This document shows positions 44,077 through 54,950 of a stretch of 64,000 nt of DNA, one piece after another. The notes below the pieces were generated by a model. That model was not told the DNA's origin. It searched no databases and saw nothing but the letters and a program-made list of their open reading frames with translations. A program made the translations under genes and the position numbers. Numbering within the stretch: the first letter of the stretch is position 1; each line of letters begins with the position of its first letter. Source of the stretch: Heterocephalus glaber (Eukaryota; Chordata; Mammalia; Rodentia; Bathyergidae); the NCBI RefSeq assembly GCF_000247695.1, contig NW_004624730.1, positions 34,330,808-34,394,807 on the forward strand, read 5' to 3'.

Positions 44077-44600
44077 GGAATAACCTCCCACCCCAACACA
44101 TCTGGTTTTCTACAGGGAGGCAGCATAAGTTGATTATAAATGGAGAGTACTGTATTACTAAAAAAGTAGAATCATTTGACACTTTATAAGGAAAGGAGGT
44201 AGATCATGAAGGTTTTTGAATTGAAACCAATGAAATAGACTGGATTTCTGGGCAATGCTGTCAATTCCTGTGCATAGTGTGATGGCAGGTGAGAGTCTCT
44301 AGTGGCAGCAGAGTGCAGAGTGGGTAGGGCTCAGGGGATCCAGGCGAAGGCTGTTGTACAAGTCCAGGTATAAGAGAAGAGAAGAATTCAGTCAGGAATG
44401 GTGAAAGTGAAAAGGGAAGAAGCATCACAAATATTAAACTGGGGGAACTGGTAAAAGTCAAAACAAATAGAAGAGAAAAACTATTGTGAGGAGCTCCCAA
44501 ATTTCAGACATAGGAGTCCATTTTGGAAGTGCCCTTGGTAATTAAGATGGGAGAATCTTACCTAGATGTTAACATTTAGGAAATCACAGACATGTAGCAC

Positions 44601-44840
44601 AAGCAATTAGGATTTAAGACTAGAGAGATACAAGATTATTCATACAAGACTGTATTAAAATGCAAGATTATGGGAGTGACAGATCAGGGCAGGCGAGAGG
44701 ATTGGGATACTCTATCAACAGAAAAGAGAAGACGAGCAAGAAGATGACCTCCCAAGAAGTAAAGGAAGAGAAGTAAGTTTTAAAAACCCAAATCTCTGAA
44801 TATAGCCACAGCAAGGCTGAGAGTTCAGTGTAACTGGGTG
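44601..44840. other. Unclassified sequence
   Basis: No element recognised. Confidence 0.3.
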
Positions 44841-44929
44841 ATTGTTGTTGTTTTTGGTACTGGGGATGAAACTCAGAACCTTGCACTTGTGAGGCAGGCA
44901 CAGGAACCACTGAGCTAAATTCCCGGCCC
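44841..44929 (-). mobile_element. ID-like SINE
   Basis: Antisense, GGTACTGGGGATGAAACTCAGAACC, TTGTGAGGCAGGCACAGGAACC and GAGCTAAATTCCCGGCCC, with a (TTG)n tail. Confidence 0.95.
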
Positions 44930-45109
44930 TGTTTTTTTTTTGTTTTTTTTTAACTGATTTGCTCAATTGAGGAAAAAAGTGCAAACCCTTTTGTGAATCC
45001 GGGCTTGGAACAAAACCAGTTTGCTAGAAGCTGGAAGCTATTAATTATCAATTTTATAAACAGATATGTTGTATTGTTTGAAGCAAAATTTAAAGATGCA
45101 GTAAAAAAT

Positions 45110-45192
45110 GTTTCTTTTTGCAGAACTGAGGATTGAACCCAGGGTTTTGTGCATGCTAAGTGTATTGGTGAGGTATGTCCTCACCCCGGGCA
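45110..45192 (-). mobile_element. Old ID-like SINE
   Basis: GCAGAACTGAGGATTGAACCCAGGG, GCATGCTAAGTGTATTGGTGAGG resemble the old antisense ID layer. Confidence 0.65.
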
Positions 45193-45704
45193 TTAAAATC
45201 TCAGTTGGGTGGCTTCTCTGTAATCTTTAGTAGCCAATGATGATCACTTAATGTTTGAACACAAGGCTTATATCCCTGAACTTGAAGCTCTGAGCTTGCA
45301 AACAAAACTTCAGGCAGAGTTTTAAAAAATGTACTTTTATTTTTAATTGACACATATAAATTGTATATATTTGTGGAGTCCAGTGTGACATTTTAATACA
45401 TGTATACAAAGTTTAATGATAAGATCAAAGTAATTAACATATTTATAACTTACAGTGTTTATCATTTCTTTGTGTTGGGAACATTCAAAATTCTCTCTAC
45501 TAGCTATTTTGAAATATTGGGTTCATTATTGTCAGCTGTAGTTACCCTACTGTGCTATAGAGCATTAAAAGTTATTCCTCCTATCCTACTGCAATCCTGT
45601 ACCTATTAACCATCCTTTCTCTATCCTTTCCTCACTCATCCTTTCCCAGACTTGGTAACTACTATTCTGTTCTCACTTTGAGGACCACATTTTAGCTTCC
45701 ATAT

Positions 45705-46048
45705 TGTGTTAATCAGCTTTCCATTCCTGGAATAAAATAGCTAATACAGTCAGCTTAAAAAGATGAGAGGTTTATTTTGGCTCACAGTTTCAGAGGCTCC
45801 AGTCCACAATGAGTTGGCACTCTTTCAGACTGTGCTGAACAGCACATTCATAACAGGAAGTATGCAGTGGAATAAACTGTCACCTCATTGCAGTCAGGAA
45901 CCAGAACAAAAGGAAGAGAAAAGACCAGGGTCCCAATATTTCCTCTAAGGGCATGGCCCCCTGTGACCGGAAGACTGCCACCTAGGCCCACCTCTTAAAA
46001 GTTCCACCACTTTCAAATAGTTCCGTGAGCCTTTATCCAAATCAGAGG
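45705..46048 (-). mobile_element. MaLR LTR, antisense
   Basis: TGTTAATCAGCTTTCCATTCC, GGTTTATTTTGGCTCACAGTTTCAGAGG, GGGTCCCAATATTTCC, GGCATGGCCCCC, TAGGCCCACCTCTTAAAAGTTCC: a reverse MaLR LTR, placed in L1 between AGCTTCCATA and CATATAAGTG. Confidence 0.85.
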
Positions 46049-46594
46049 ATGCATATAAGTGAAAACATGCAGTATTTGTCTTCTGTGTCTGATTTATTTC
46101 ACTTAACATGGTGTCCTCCAGTTCCATCCATATTGTACAAATGATACAATTTCACTTTGTGGCTGAAAAATATTTCCCATGTATATGCATCACATTGTCT
46201 TTATCAATTCACACATCGATGGACACCTAGGTTGATTCCATATCTTGACTGTTGTGAGTAGTAATGCAGTAAACATGTGAGTGCCCCGTCTCTTTGCTTT
46301 CAATTCCTTTGGATATATGTCCCATACTAGGATTGTGAGGTCATATGGTAGTTCTAGTTCTTGTTTTGTGGGGAACTTTTATATTGTTTTCCATAATTTT
46401 TGTATTAATTTAATTCTTACCAACAGTGCATCAGAATTCTTCTTTTGCCACATAGTCGCCAGCATTTATCATTTTTTGACTTTTTGGTAACAGTCATTCT
46501 AACTGGAGTCAGATGATATCTCATTATAGTTTTTTATTTGTGTTTTCTTGATGATTAGTCTACTCAGAACATTTATTCATCCTTAATTTTACTT

Positions 46595-46785
46595 GTTATC
46601 ACTATGTTGTGGTCCTAAGATCAAACTCAGGCCCTTCACACTGAACCACATCCCCTGTCCATATTTTTTTTCTTATTTTGGGACAGGGTCTCTCTAAGTT
46701 TCTAAGTTGCTCAGACTGGTCTCAAAACTTGTAATCTTCCTGACTGAGCCTCCCAAAATGCTGAGATTACAGGCATGCTTCTTTT
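46595..46785 (-). mobile_element. B1-dID SINE, antisense
   Basis: Short ID half (AGATCAAACTCAGGCCCTTCACACTG), T-rich linker, then B1 half (GGGACAGGGTCTCTCTAAG, AAATGCTGAGATTACAGGC). Inside the L1. Confidence 0.85.
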
Positions 46786-47059
46786 AAATCAGATTTTTCT
46801 TCTTTTGCTGTTAAAGTGTTTGAATTTCTTGTATATTCTGGAAATTAACTCCTTGTTAGATGAGTAATTTGCAATTATTTTCTTCTAATTTGTAGGTTGT
46901 CTATTTCCTCTGTTGATTGTTTTCTTTATATATAGGAACTTTTAGTTTGATATAATTCCAATTTGTCAATTTTTGCTTTTGCTGTCTGTACTTTTGGGGT
47001 CACATTCAAAAATCTTTGCCCAGACCAATGTTCTGTATTGCTTCCTCACTGAGACTTTT

Positions 47060-47137
47060 TTTTGGTACTGGGGATCAAACTCGGGTCCTTGTACTTGCAA
47101 GGCAAACAGTGGTACCACTGAGCTAAATCCCTGCCCC
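47060..47137 (-). mobile_element. ID-like SINE
   Basis: Antisense, GGTACTGGGGATCAAACTCGGG, ACCACTGAGCTAAATCCCTGCC. TCACTGAGACTTTT and TCACACAGACTTTT flank it at 47046-47059 and 47138-47151. Confidence 0.95.
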
Positions 47138-47151
47138 TCACACAGACTTTT

Positions 47152-47697
47152 AAATCAGCTCTTTAACCAGGGGAGGGCATTATTAATTTTATTTTTTGAC
47201 AAAAATAATTTCAATCTTTAATAGTAGGGAAATAATTGTTTCCATATAGCACAGAGTAGTAAATGATATAAAAAATAAGCAGTTGATTGTTTTGTAGGAA
47301 GAATCAATATCATAAAATTATAGAAGGAAAAAGTAAAGATCAATTTTGTCATTCAAAATGCCACATTGTATCTTCCCTAAAAAAATTAATTAGGCCATTC
47401 AGAGAAATTCTAAAGGAATTTTTTTCAACTACTATACTTAAATGTTTCAATTATTTTGGTTTTGTTGGGGGGGGGATTACTATTGCTTGTGTAAACATTA
47501 AACATATTCATCCATGCTCAACAAGAAGTATTTAAATAATACAAATCTGAACATAAAAAACCATCTTACTTTCCATCCTCATGATATTATCATTATTAGA
47601 AGTAGAAAAGCATTATCCAAGTGAGAGAATAGGTAGGTAGAAAGGTACCAAGGTAGTAAGGAGATAGAAAATACTTTTATATTATTTTCTTGTTCTT
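47152..47697. other. Unclassified sequence
   Basis: Contains a G-run (47466-47474) and a short ORF at 47287-47535. No family recognised. Confidence 0.35.
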
Positions 47698-47930
47698 TCT
47701 TTTTGGTGATCATGCTAAGGATTGAACCTAGGATCTCATACATGTTAGGCAAGCACTCTACCACTGAGCTACATCCTCCCTTTTTATTTAATTAAAATTT
47801 TTTTAAAAAAAATTTGGAGACAAGATCTCCCTAAGTTCCCCAGGCTGAACTTGAACTTGTGATCCTCCTGCCTCAGCTTCCCAAGTAGCTGGCATTACAG
47901 GTGTTTGTTATCACAGCTAGCTAGTGCTAC
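47698..47930 (-). mobile_element. B1-dID-like SINE, old, antisense
   Basis: ID half (GGATTGAACCTAGGATCTCATACATG, CTACCACTGAGCTACATCC), A/T linker, then B1 half (CTCCCTAAGTTCCCCAGGCTG, CCTGCCTCAGCTTCCC). The GCAAGCACTCTACCACTGAGC text is nearer the classic rodent ID. Confidence 0.85.
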
Positions 47931-48349
47931 TATTTTAATATCAAGTGTTACATTTAATTTGACCAGAATTTCAGTAGAAGAAAAGGAAAATAAAAGGCAA
48001 AGAGTAGAGGTGAAAAAAAAAAAAGGTGAAATCAAGTATTGGAAAATATGAGGCTGTTGTACTTTGGCCCCTAGTGCTGTCTGTGCAGCTGTGTGATAGG
48101 TGTACTAGTGTTTGTGATTTAGTAGACATTTATTAGCTTTATGCATGTTATGTTAAGGTACATGTTTAACACTTCATTTTGATGTATTACGCTCATTAAT
48201 CTTTCATGTTAATCCAATTCAATTACAATGTATGAGACAGTTTTCTGTCATGACAACATTTTCTTTAAAAGTTAAGAACAATAAAAGCTATAGAATGTTC
48301 TCTTTATGGATAATTCTTATATGCAGAAGTTTGTTACCATATTTTAACT
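47931..48349. other. Unclassified sequence
   Basis: No element recognised. Confidence 0.3.
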
Positions 48350-49400
48350 AACCACACTGGTCCTACAATAATGCAGTTCGAATTTCAGTTACCATGGTAT
48401 ATCGACTGTGAGTAATCATATGAAGTGCAAGCTTTGCTGCTAGTGCTTCACTACACAAATCGCTCTGTAAACAGCAGATGCATATCGGGATCTGTGACAA
48501 TCAGGTCACTTGTTTCAAAGACGGTTGCGAGTGGTCACTGTGCATTTGTTGTCCAGGTCATTCAGAGAGCAAAGTTGGCTGTTGTATCATCTTGTCTCCC
48601 AGTGATAAGCCCCTGTGACATTTTACAAAAAGGGGTCATCAAAAAAGCAAATTGACCACAGAAGTGCAACAAAAAAATGAAAAGTGAAAATGCTGGAGGT
48701 GATGTTCAAGTCCAGGGTAAATGAAGCCACAGAAGAAGCTGACCGTCACCATGCTGACACTGCTGGGGTCTGAGAGCCTCTGGATGCAGCAGAGGAGCTT
48801 AGCAGCAGCAGTGAGGAGCATGATTGATGAAAAGGATTATACTGTCCCAGAGGAAGTGACTCAGGAAAATGCTTCATATTAAAGAAAACTTTGGAGATAT
48901 TTCATGGTATTAAAGTGCAGAGAATGAAATGTCAGAAGCTGATCCGAACTTAGAAAGGAATATGACAATCTGCCAAAATATAGAAAAGATGAATAGTAAG
49001 TTATATGGTGAAAAAAAGGCAAGTACTGTTGAAACCACCCTTGATGAGATTTGTATGAGAAGTGAAACACTGTAGTCCTTGTATTTCAAATGTGTACTAA
49101 ATAAATGTGAATTTGATTACTTTTTCATTTTCCTATACATTTATAACTGATTCTTTTTGGTCTTTTGAGACAAGGTCACACGATGTACCCAGTTTGGCCT
49201 TGAACTCACAGTGATCCTCCTGCCTGCCTGTACATTTATAACTGATTATAAGAGAATTGTTAGTGTTTATACAAAAAATTGCAAAGGCTATGGAATAATC
49301 ATTTCCCACTAATCATTAGGATCACTCCCCACTGGCTTATGCTTGTGTAGTCATTTTTTATAGTCCTGAACTACTACTGTGAAAAGTGAAGTCAGCCTGT
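48350..49400 (+). mobile_element. Tigger-like DNA transposon, internally deleted
   Basis: In broken frames, 48820-49070 translates to a pogo/Tigger-transposase-like C terminus: DEKDYTVPEEVTQENASY, then EADPNLERNMTICQNIEKM and GEKKASTVETTLDE, ending in a stop at about 49072. The N-terminal half with DNA-binding and DDE catalytic residues is missing: a short lysine-rich stretch near 48650-48690 joins directly to the C-terminal part. The left flank could be the 5' UTR of the same element. Not functional. A B1 copy interrupts the 3' UTR at 49153. Confidence 0.6.
49153..49230 (-). mobile_element. B1 SINE, 5'-truncated, antisense
   Basis: TTTGAGACAAGGTCACACGATG and GGCCTTGAACTCACAGTGATCC; the 5' half is missing. 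Exact 17-bp TACATTTATAACTGATT duplications at 49136-49152 and 49231-49247 show this is a true insertion, not a later deletion. Confidence 0.92.
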
Positions 49401-49885
49401 ACTTAATTGCATCATACAAATTAGTACCTCAGTAAACTTTGTCCCCATTTCATGGATCTCAATTAACTAATAAATTAAACTACTTAATTGCAAAAACAAT
49501 GCAACCTCTAACTCCTACATTACGTACCCTACCTAGCACAACATTGAGTATTTGTTAAGTGCTTATTTAGTACTTATTGACTTACTAGTTATTCTTATGT
49601 TGAATAATAAGGTATTAATAAAATGTGAAGTCACAATAATATTATTTCTTTCATTAGGGTAGAAGCTTTACCCATCTTGTTTTCCACCTTAAGCACTACA
49701 AAATATGACCCTATATTGTGCCCTACTAGCTCCAGAGTTTCTTGTTCCCACAGAGGGTGAGGCAAGTGGTGGCCTGTGGATGCACTTTGGTTACAGACTG
49801 TGTAATCTTGCAGGAGGCCCTGATTTCCATCCCTACCACCTAGAATAATGCCTGCCATGCCAAAAGCACAAAATACATATTTATT
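49401..49885. other. Unclassified sequence
   Basis: No element recognised; a 75-codon minus-strand ORF at 49631 has no identifiable domain. Confidence 0.3.
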
Positions 49886-50110
49886 ACATTTTGTTAATAA
49901 TTACTATGGCTGTATACTGCACATTACTTTGTGTCAGATGTTTGACATCCATGTTCTCATTTAATCCTTACAATAATCCTAGGCCCCCATATTCTACATG
50001 AGAAAGCTTGGCTCAGAGAGATTAAGTGATTTACCCAGCAAGAGTGTGTTGGAGCTGGAAGCTGAATCCAGGGCTGTCTGCTCCTAATGTGCCTCAGCCA
50101 CTGCACTGAG
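49886..50110 (-). mobile_element. MIR SINE
   Basis: TTTGACATCCATGTTCTCATTTAATCC, ACATGAGAAAGCTTGGCTCAGAGAGATTAAGTG and GAAGCTGAATCCAGGGC follow MIR in reverse. Confidence 0.9.
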
Positions 50111-50360
50111 GACAAACTGACATCAGTGCCATCATTAAAAAAATCTATTCAAATTCATTCTTTTTTAAAGTCACAAGCCAATTTTGATAAGAGGAATACT
50201 TCTCATCAAACTTAACTTTGCATGATTTTCCAATATAATTTTCCTTGTAATATTCCTCTTTTTAAGCTTTTTTTTTCAAAATAACAAAAATCTATTTTCT
50301 ATAATATTAGTTTGAAAAAAAAATTAGTTTGAATCAGAAATGGCTATAATCATATGACTA

Positions 50361-50525
50361 CAGTAAGTTCCTGACTTCCGAACATTTGAGTTGTGAACAT
50401 TCACAGATATACAGCATAAGATTCACAGGTGTACTGTGTAAGACTCAATTTGTCCAATTACGAATGACTCTGACTTACAAATGTTCTCCCGGAATGGAAT
50501 TCTTTCCTAAGTTGTGGACTTACTG
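50361..50525. mobile_element. Complete 165-bp inverted-repeat DNA transposon (MITE)
   Basis: Begins CAGTAAGTTCCTGACTT; the reverse complement of its end is CAGTAAGTCCACAACTT, so terminal inverted repeats agree at most positions. A TA precedes it and TG (TA with one change) follows, fitting a Tigger/mariner-type 2-bp duplication. Internally it holds ACGAA/TTCG-like palindromic text (TTGAGTTGTGAACATT, GACTTACAAATGTTC). No coding capacity. Confidence 0.8.
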
Positions 50526-50972
50526 TGCTTAGGATAGTCTGTAGATTTATAAAACTCTTCTGTTATATAAAATGCATGTGTGTAACACCTCTTACATTTT
50601 AAAAAGTTCAGGTTTTAAAAGAGTCATTTGTTTTGCTGCTTTTCTATTTCCCAACACAACTATTGATTATGGGGAAGACATATCACTGTAGCACTGCACA
50701 CACTGAACATTTCTATTCATTTAAATTTGTTGCCCTAGTAGCAGCATATCAGATCAACCACAGAAGACTTCTGGGAAGTGCCATATAGCACATGAAACTG
50801 GAAGATGCCCTCATGGGCCATCAGAGGCTGGAGTGAAAACTAGGCAACAATCCTACTATTGTTGGAGGGCTGTTATCTTTCTCAACATAGAAAATGCCAC
50901 TGCTTCACACTTGTTTTCTTTTTCTTAGTGTTTTTGATTACCCTTCTCCTCAGCAAATGCATGTACATGTAT
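50526..50972. other. Unclassified sequence
   Basis: No element recognised. Confidence 0.3.
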
Positions 50973-50987
50973 TAGATAGATAGATGC

Positions 50988-51022
<35 letters not shown>
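50973..51022. repeat. (GATA)n microsatellite
   Basis: About eleven GATA units with one GCATA interruption. Confidence 0.95.
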
Positions 51023-51023
<1 letters not shown>

Positions 51024-51512
51024 ATGTGGTTCTTGGTGGAAGATTTAATTTGAATTCACTGGAAAACAGAATGTGTCTTGCTGTTTAATTTCTATCTCTA
51101 GTCTTATTAACCTCTTTCTTATCCCTTTCTCCCCTTTCCTCTTTTATGTCAAGGATTCTGTGTTAAAATTGCTTTTTTAAAAATCAGGCTTTCATTCTTT
51201 GAATTTAATTCTTTGATATCTATTTTACTTTTAGACCTCCTGTTCTGTGCTATTCACAGTGCCCTTTACCGTAGTTCACTTGCCTTCCTTCAAATCTTCA
51301 CAGTTGTCTTCCTTTTCTCTAAACTAGAAGATCAATTTATATTGAAGATCAATTGTACTTAGTCAACGGTTAGGTAACATGGAACCTGAAACAAATGTGC
51401 TTGAGACCTGAAGCCAATGATTTTGTTCATGGTGATTACTGAGGCTCTGTTGGCATTTCCTTTTGCAGATAAATGCTCTCCTCAGGATTTAAACTACTTC
51501 ACCTCTGTGCAG
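51023..51512. other. Unclassified sequence
   Basis: No element recognised. Confidence 0.3.
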
Positions 51513-51700
51513 ATTTGATCATTCAACAAATATTTATTGAACATCTGCTATGTGTGTCGAACCTGTAGATATGGTGGTTAACAAGATAAAAAAAAACCCT
51601 CTTACTTTCATTGTGTTTGCATTTTAGCGAGGAAGACATTAAACAAAACAGTAAGTAAAAACATAAATAATATAATTTTGGTAAATAAGTGCTGCTCCAG
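51513..51700 (-). mobile_element. L2 LINE, 3' terminus, antisense
   Basis: CATTCAACAAATATTTATTGAACATCTGCTATGTG with the usual next steps (GATATGGTGGTTAACAAGA, TTTGCATTTTAGCGAGG). Confidence 0.8.
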
Positions 51701-52039
51701 GATAGAAAAAATTTTCCTTACATTTTGTATCTGAGCCCTGAGAATTAAGTTGACAAAAGGCAGGCTAATAGGAGAAAGATATACACATTTTATGTGATGC
51801 TAATATTTTTACATATCATGGGAGATTTCATAAGGAAAAAAGTGAAAAATCCCAACAAAGCAGTTAGGCTTAGCTACCATTTAACAAAGGGTAAAAAATT
51901 GTAAATAGATCAAAGGAAAGGGTTTTGGCTTCTCCAGGTCCTAAATTGTGGGAGTCTGACTAGCAGACACATAGGTAAAACTAACAGAAGATATGGGTTA
52001 TTTTAGCAAGGGTTTGTTTGTGTAGACTCATCCCTATTG
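51701..52039. mobile_element. Probable LTR-derived sequence
   Basis: GAGCCCTGAGAATTAAGTTGAC and TTCTCCAGGTCCTAAATTG look like an old ERV LTR in reverse. The family is not identified; it merges without a clear border into the next LTR-like piece. Confidence 0.35.
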
Positions 52040-52435
52040 TTACAAGGTTTTAGGGTTCTGGAGTCTCCTTCTGAGATGGTTTCTAGGTTCTTTCCATCTC
52101 AAAGAATTGAAAGAAACATGCAAAAATGGTAGCAAAGTTTCACATTTATTTGAAAAATGAAGGGAAAGGGAGAAACTGGCTCTGTAGAGCAAGTTTGTAC
52201 CAACTAAAAGTAAAAATAAAAATTAAAGTACACCCTAGATAATATAGGGTGGGATAATTTACAGTGGCAGTTAGCAAGCGCTTAATGGCAACTGTCTCTT
52301 TCTGTTCATTCCACACATTGTGGGTTCCTAGGAGAAGTTCACAGATGGGGTCCTGCGAATTGTTTTGCAAATGTGTCCTGAGATCTGGTCACATCTCCCT
52401 TCCCAGCCAGTCTAAGCTATGCCCTATCTTCCTAT
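52040..52435 (-). mobile_element. LTR-like repeat, family 'B', copy 2
   Basis: Collinear with 7400-7937: CTCAAAGAATT, CATTTATTTGAA (AATAAA on the minus strand), GGGAGAAACTGGCTCTGTAGA, CCCAGCCAG and ATGCCCTA. Ends are uncertain. Confidence 0.65.
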
Positions 52436-52530
52436 TTCACTATCACTGGTGACAAGAAAGTTCTCTCCATAGAAATTGTCTTTCTTACCAAAAATGTATG
52501 TCCTGCTTTTAGGCAGAAATGGGGAGAGCA

Positions 52531-52657
52531 AGGCCAGGGATTTAGCTCAGTGGTTCTGCCACCTGCCTCGCAAGCACAAGGTCCCAAGTTCAATCCCCAA
52601 TACCAAAAACAACAACAACAACAACAACAAAAAGAACAAACCAAAAACCCCCCCAAA
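52531..52657 (+). mobile_element. ID-like SINE with (AAC)n tail
   Basis: GGCCAGGGATTTAGCTCAGTGG, CTCGCAAGCACAAGGTCCC, GTTCAATCCCCAATACC; tail of AAC units then a CCCCCCC run. Exact 15-bp GAAATGGGGAGAGCA duplications at 52516-52530 and 52658-52672. Confidence 0.97.
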
Positions 52658-52852
52658 GAAATGGGGAGAGCAGACACTCCTTTTGACATTTACTGTTATT
52701 CAATTGCTTTTAACTCAGATCAATATGTCAAAGCAGCATATTTGGGAGTTGCATGTTCTGGTCCCTCTTCCTCATGAAGATGTTAAATGAGTACTGTGAT
52801 GAGATACAATCTTCTCTTTTAAATAGGGTGATGATTATGGAAAGATTTTCTT

Positions 52853-52949
52853 TTTTTCTTTCTTTTTTTTTTTTTTGGTACAGGGGATGGAACTCGGGAC
52901 CTTGTGCTTACAAGGCAGGTGGCGGAACCACTGAGCTAAATCCCAGGCC
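52853..52949 (-). mobile_element. ID-like SINE
   Basis: Antisense, T-run, GGTACAGGGGATGGAACTCGGGACC, AGGCAGGTGGCGGAACC. Exact 18-bp TTATGGAAAGATTTTCTT duplications at 52835-52852 and 52950-52967. Confidence 0.97.
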
Positions 52950-52984
52950 TTATGGAAAGATTTTCTTAAGAAATGACCTTTACT

Positions 52985-53280
52985 TTGAAAACTGAAGAAC
53001 TTGGGGAATCAACACAAGAAAATAAGAAGACATTTTCAGGCAGAGGAACAGCATTGTGACACTGAGGTAGCAATAAGCCTGTCCTTCTTGAAGAACAGAA
53101 GGTTAGAGTGGTGAAGAGAACTATGCAGGGGTGAGTGTGGAGGCAGTGTGGTCAGGCAACAGACAGGGGTTGTATCCTCTGAGAGCGTTTTGGGCCCTAG
53201 GAAGAAATTTAGTTTTTATTCCAAATATGACAGAGAATCCCTGAAAGATAGCAAGGCAGTGACACAAGCCAACATATATT
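52985..53280 (-). mobile_element. L2-like LINE, antisense
   Basis: ATTTTCAGGCAGAGGAACAGC, AATAAGCCTGTCC, ATGACAGAGAATCCCTGAAAG are L2-style words in the same order as the piece at 43.7 kb. Confidence 0.5.
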
Positions 53281-53284
53281 TATT

Positions 53285-53386
53285 TTTTTATTATTCATTT
53301 ATTTCTTTTGTGGTTCTGAGGATTGAACCTAGAGCCTTGTGCTAGTTAGGCAAGTGCTCCATCACTGAGCTATATCTGCAGCCCTG
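53285..53386 (-). mobile_element. Old ID-like SINE
   Basis: GGTTCTGAGGATTGAACCTAGAGCC, GCTAGTTAGGCAAGTGCTCCATCACTGAGC: an old layer copy. Confidence 0.75.
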
Positions 53387-53489
53387 TCAATGTAATGTAT
53401 ATTTTTAAAATAAAAAAATTCACTCAGAATATGTATAGAAAATAGATGTTAGGGTGTAGAATGATAAATTTAGAAGGCTAATTAGGAGG

Positions 53490-53896
53490 TGTATTGCTCA
53501 GCTTTTCACGGCTGACACAATACCTGACAACAACAACTTAAAGAAGAGGTTTACTTTGGCTCACAGTTTCAGAGGTTTCAGGCCATGGTCAGCTGGCTCA
53601 CAGGCTGACAGGCAGAAGGGCATGGCAGAGGAAGGATGCTGAACTCACAGCATCCAGGAAACAGAGAACAGAGGAAGAGCCTGAGAGAGGACAGGGTATA
53701 CCTTTCAAAGGCACATCCCCAGTGACCTACTTCCTGTCACCAGGCTCCATCTCCTAAGAGCACATTCAGCTTAAACTTATCAGTGGTGAACTCGTCTGTT
53801 GATAAGTTAGTACTGCCATGATCTAATCACCTTTCAAAAGTTTCACCTCTGAACATGTGAGCCTTTTGGGGGACAGTTTTGATCCAAACCATAACA
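53490..53896 (-). mobile_element. MaLR LTR, antisense
   Basis: TG...CA ends: TGTATTGCTCAGCTTTTC to GATCCAAACCATAACA. Contains GAGGTTTACTTTGGCTCACAGTTTCAG and CCTTTTGGGGGACA. Full length, 407 bp. Confidence 0.85.
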
Positions 53897-54490
53897 AGTC
53901 AATGGTAGTTTAGACTAGATAAGTGTGGTAGAGATGGAAAAATGTAGAGATGTAGTATATATTTTGGAAGTAGAACTCCCATGACTTACTGATGAAGCAA
54001 ATATCGGAGGAAGGAGAAAGGAAGGGATGAAAAATGACTGTCAGGACTTAGGCTTGACTGCTGTTATGTGTTTACTGCGACAAGGAAGGCCGGAGAAGAA
54101 CAGGTTGGTGGTAAGCAATGAGGAGTTCTGTTTAAACATGTTCCATGTGAGAGGCTTATTAGGTATTCTAGGGAGGTATGCAGAGTAGAGCTTGGCATTC
54201 AGGGGAGGTTCTCTTGCTTCTTGGTTTGAAGAAAATTTAAAGAGCAAACAGGTTAAAAGAAATAAAAATATGTCCATCTTGAAATTAGAAATGTATCTTC
54301 ATTTATTAATATTTGGATCAATTGCCTCCTTTTGGAAAACAAAGTGACTGATGACAGAAGGTTTATATATTATAAGGTACTTTTTGACATTTGCTGTCAA
54401 CTCACAGTGGACAGAATTTCTCGGAGCAGCATTTTTAAAGGGTCCCAGGAATGTCCCAAACAGTTTCTCAATAGTATCTGAAGTTGGACC
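53897..54490. other. Unclassified sequence
   Basis: No element recognised. Two minus-strand ORFs (78 and 72 codons) overlap this stretch; no domain seen. Confidence 0.3.
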
Positions 54491-54640
54491 AGTTGGATTT
54501 AATCTCAATTCCATCACTTATTAATTTTGTAAGTATGGCAAGTTATTTGATTCTACATGTCTGAGTTTCCTTGCATGTAAAATAGTTAATACTAATTGTG
54601 TAAGGTAGATTTTATCAAAGGCTCTGCACAATCACATGAG
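54490..54640 (+). mobile_element. MIR SINE
   Basis: CATCACTTATTAATTTTGTAAGTATGGCAAGTTATTTG, TCTGAGTTTCCTTGCATGTAAAATAG: forward MIR. Confidence 0.75.
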
Positions 54641-54950
54641 GAAATAATGTAGAGGAAGCCATGAGAGCAGTGAAGGTTACATTTGTCCCAAAGCTGGCTT
54701 AGGTCTGAGCTAGATTGGCCCAAGAGAAGCTGGCTGAGGTGCTCAAGTCAGCACTTCAGGAAGAACTGAACCTGTTCCAGGGGCTCCTCTGTGAGATGTA
54801 CTCCAAAGATAGGGCACCTAGCTGGCAAACCAGAGTGGAGGATCATTTAGAATGCTCAGAGCAGGATGTGGAGTGATTCAAGTCTTACCCTTGGGCTACT
54901 AAGACTTTTCTGAAACATTCCCCGGTTTGTTGTTCAGACTGATGCCCCAA
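54641..54950. other. Unclassified sequence
   Basis: No element recognised. Confidence 0.3.

Larger units (their letters stand above)
43090..44600 (-). mobile_element. L2-like LINE, antisense, split by SINEs
   Basis: GGAGAGCATTTGAGCTCC, ATTCTCCAGACAGGGGAACTAGTGC, AGAGCCCTGC and TTCAACAAATGTTTGTCACC, GGCACTGTTCTAGGC are L2-type words in reverse. Interrupted at 43464 and 43947. Confidence 0.6.
45327..47059 (-). mobile_element. L1 LINE, antisense, split by an LTR and a SINE
   Basis: From TTTTATTTTTAATTGACACATATAAATTG (3' UTR) through CTGTTCTCACTTTGAGG, TTTCACTTAACATGGTGTCCTCC, TTGTGAGGTCATATGG, ACCAACAGTGCATC to AGACCAATGTTC. All in reverse L1 order. Breaks at 45705-46048 (MaLR-like) and 46595-46785 (B1-dID). 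Confidence 0.85.

Noticed and set aside
43761..44126. 121-codon minus-strand ORF
   Set aside because: Consists of L2 text and an antisense B1-like SINE.
48425..48655. 76-codon ORF as a gene
   Set aside because: Lies in the probable 5' untranslated part of a Tigger-like fossil.
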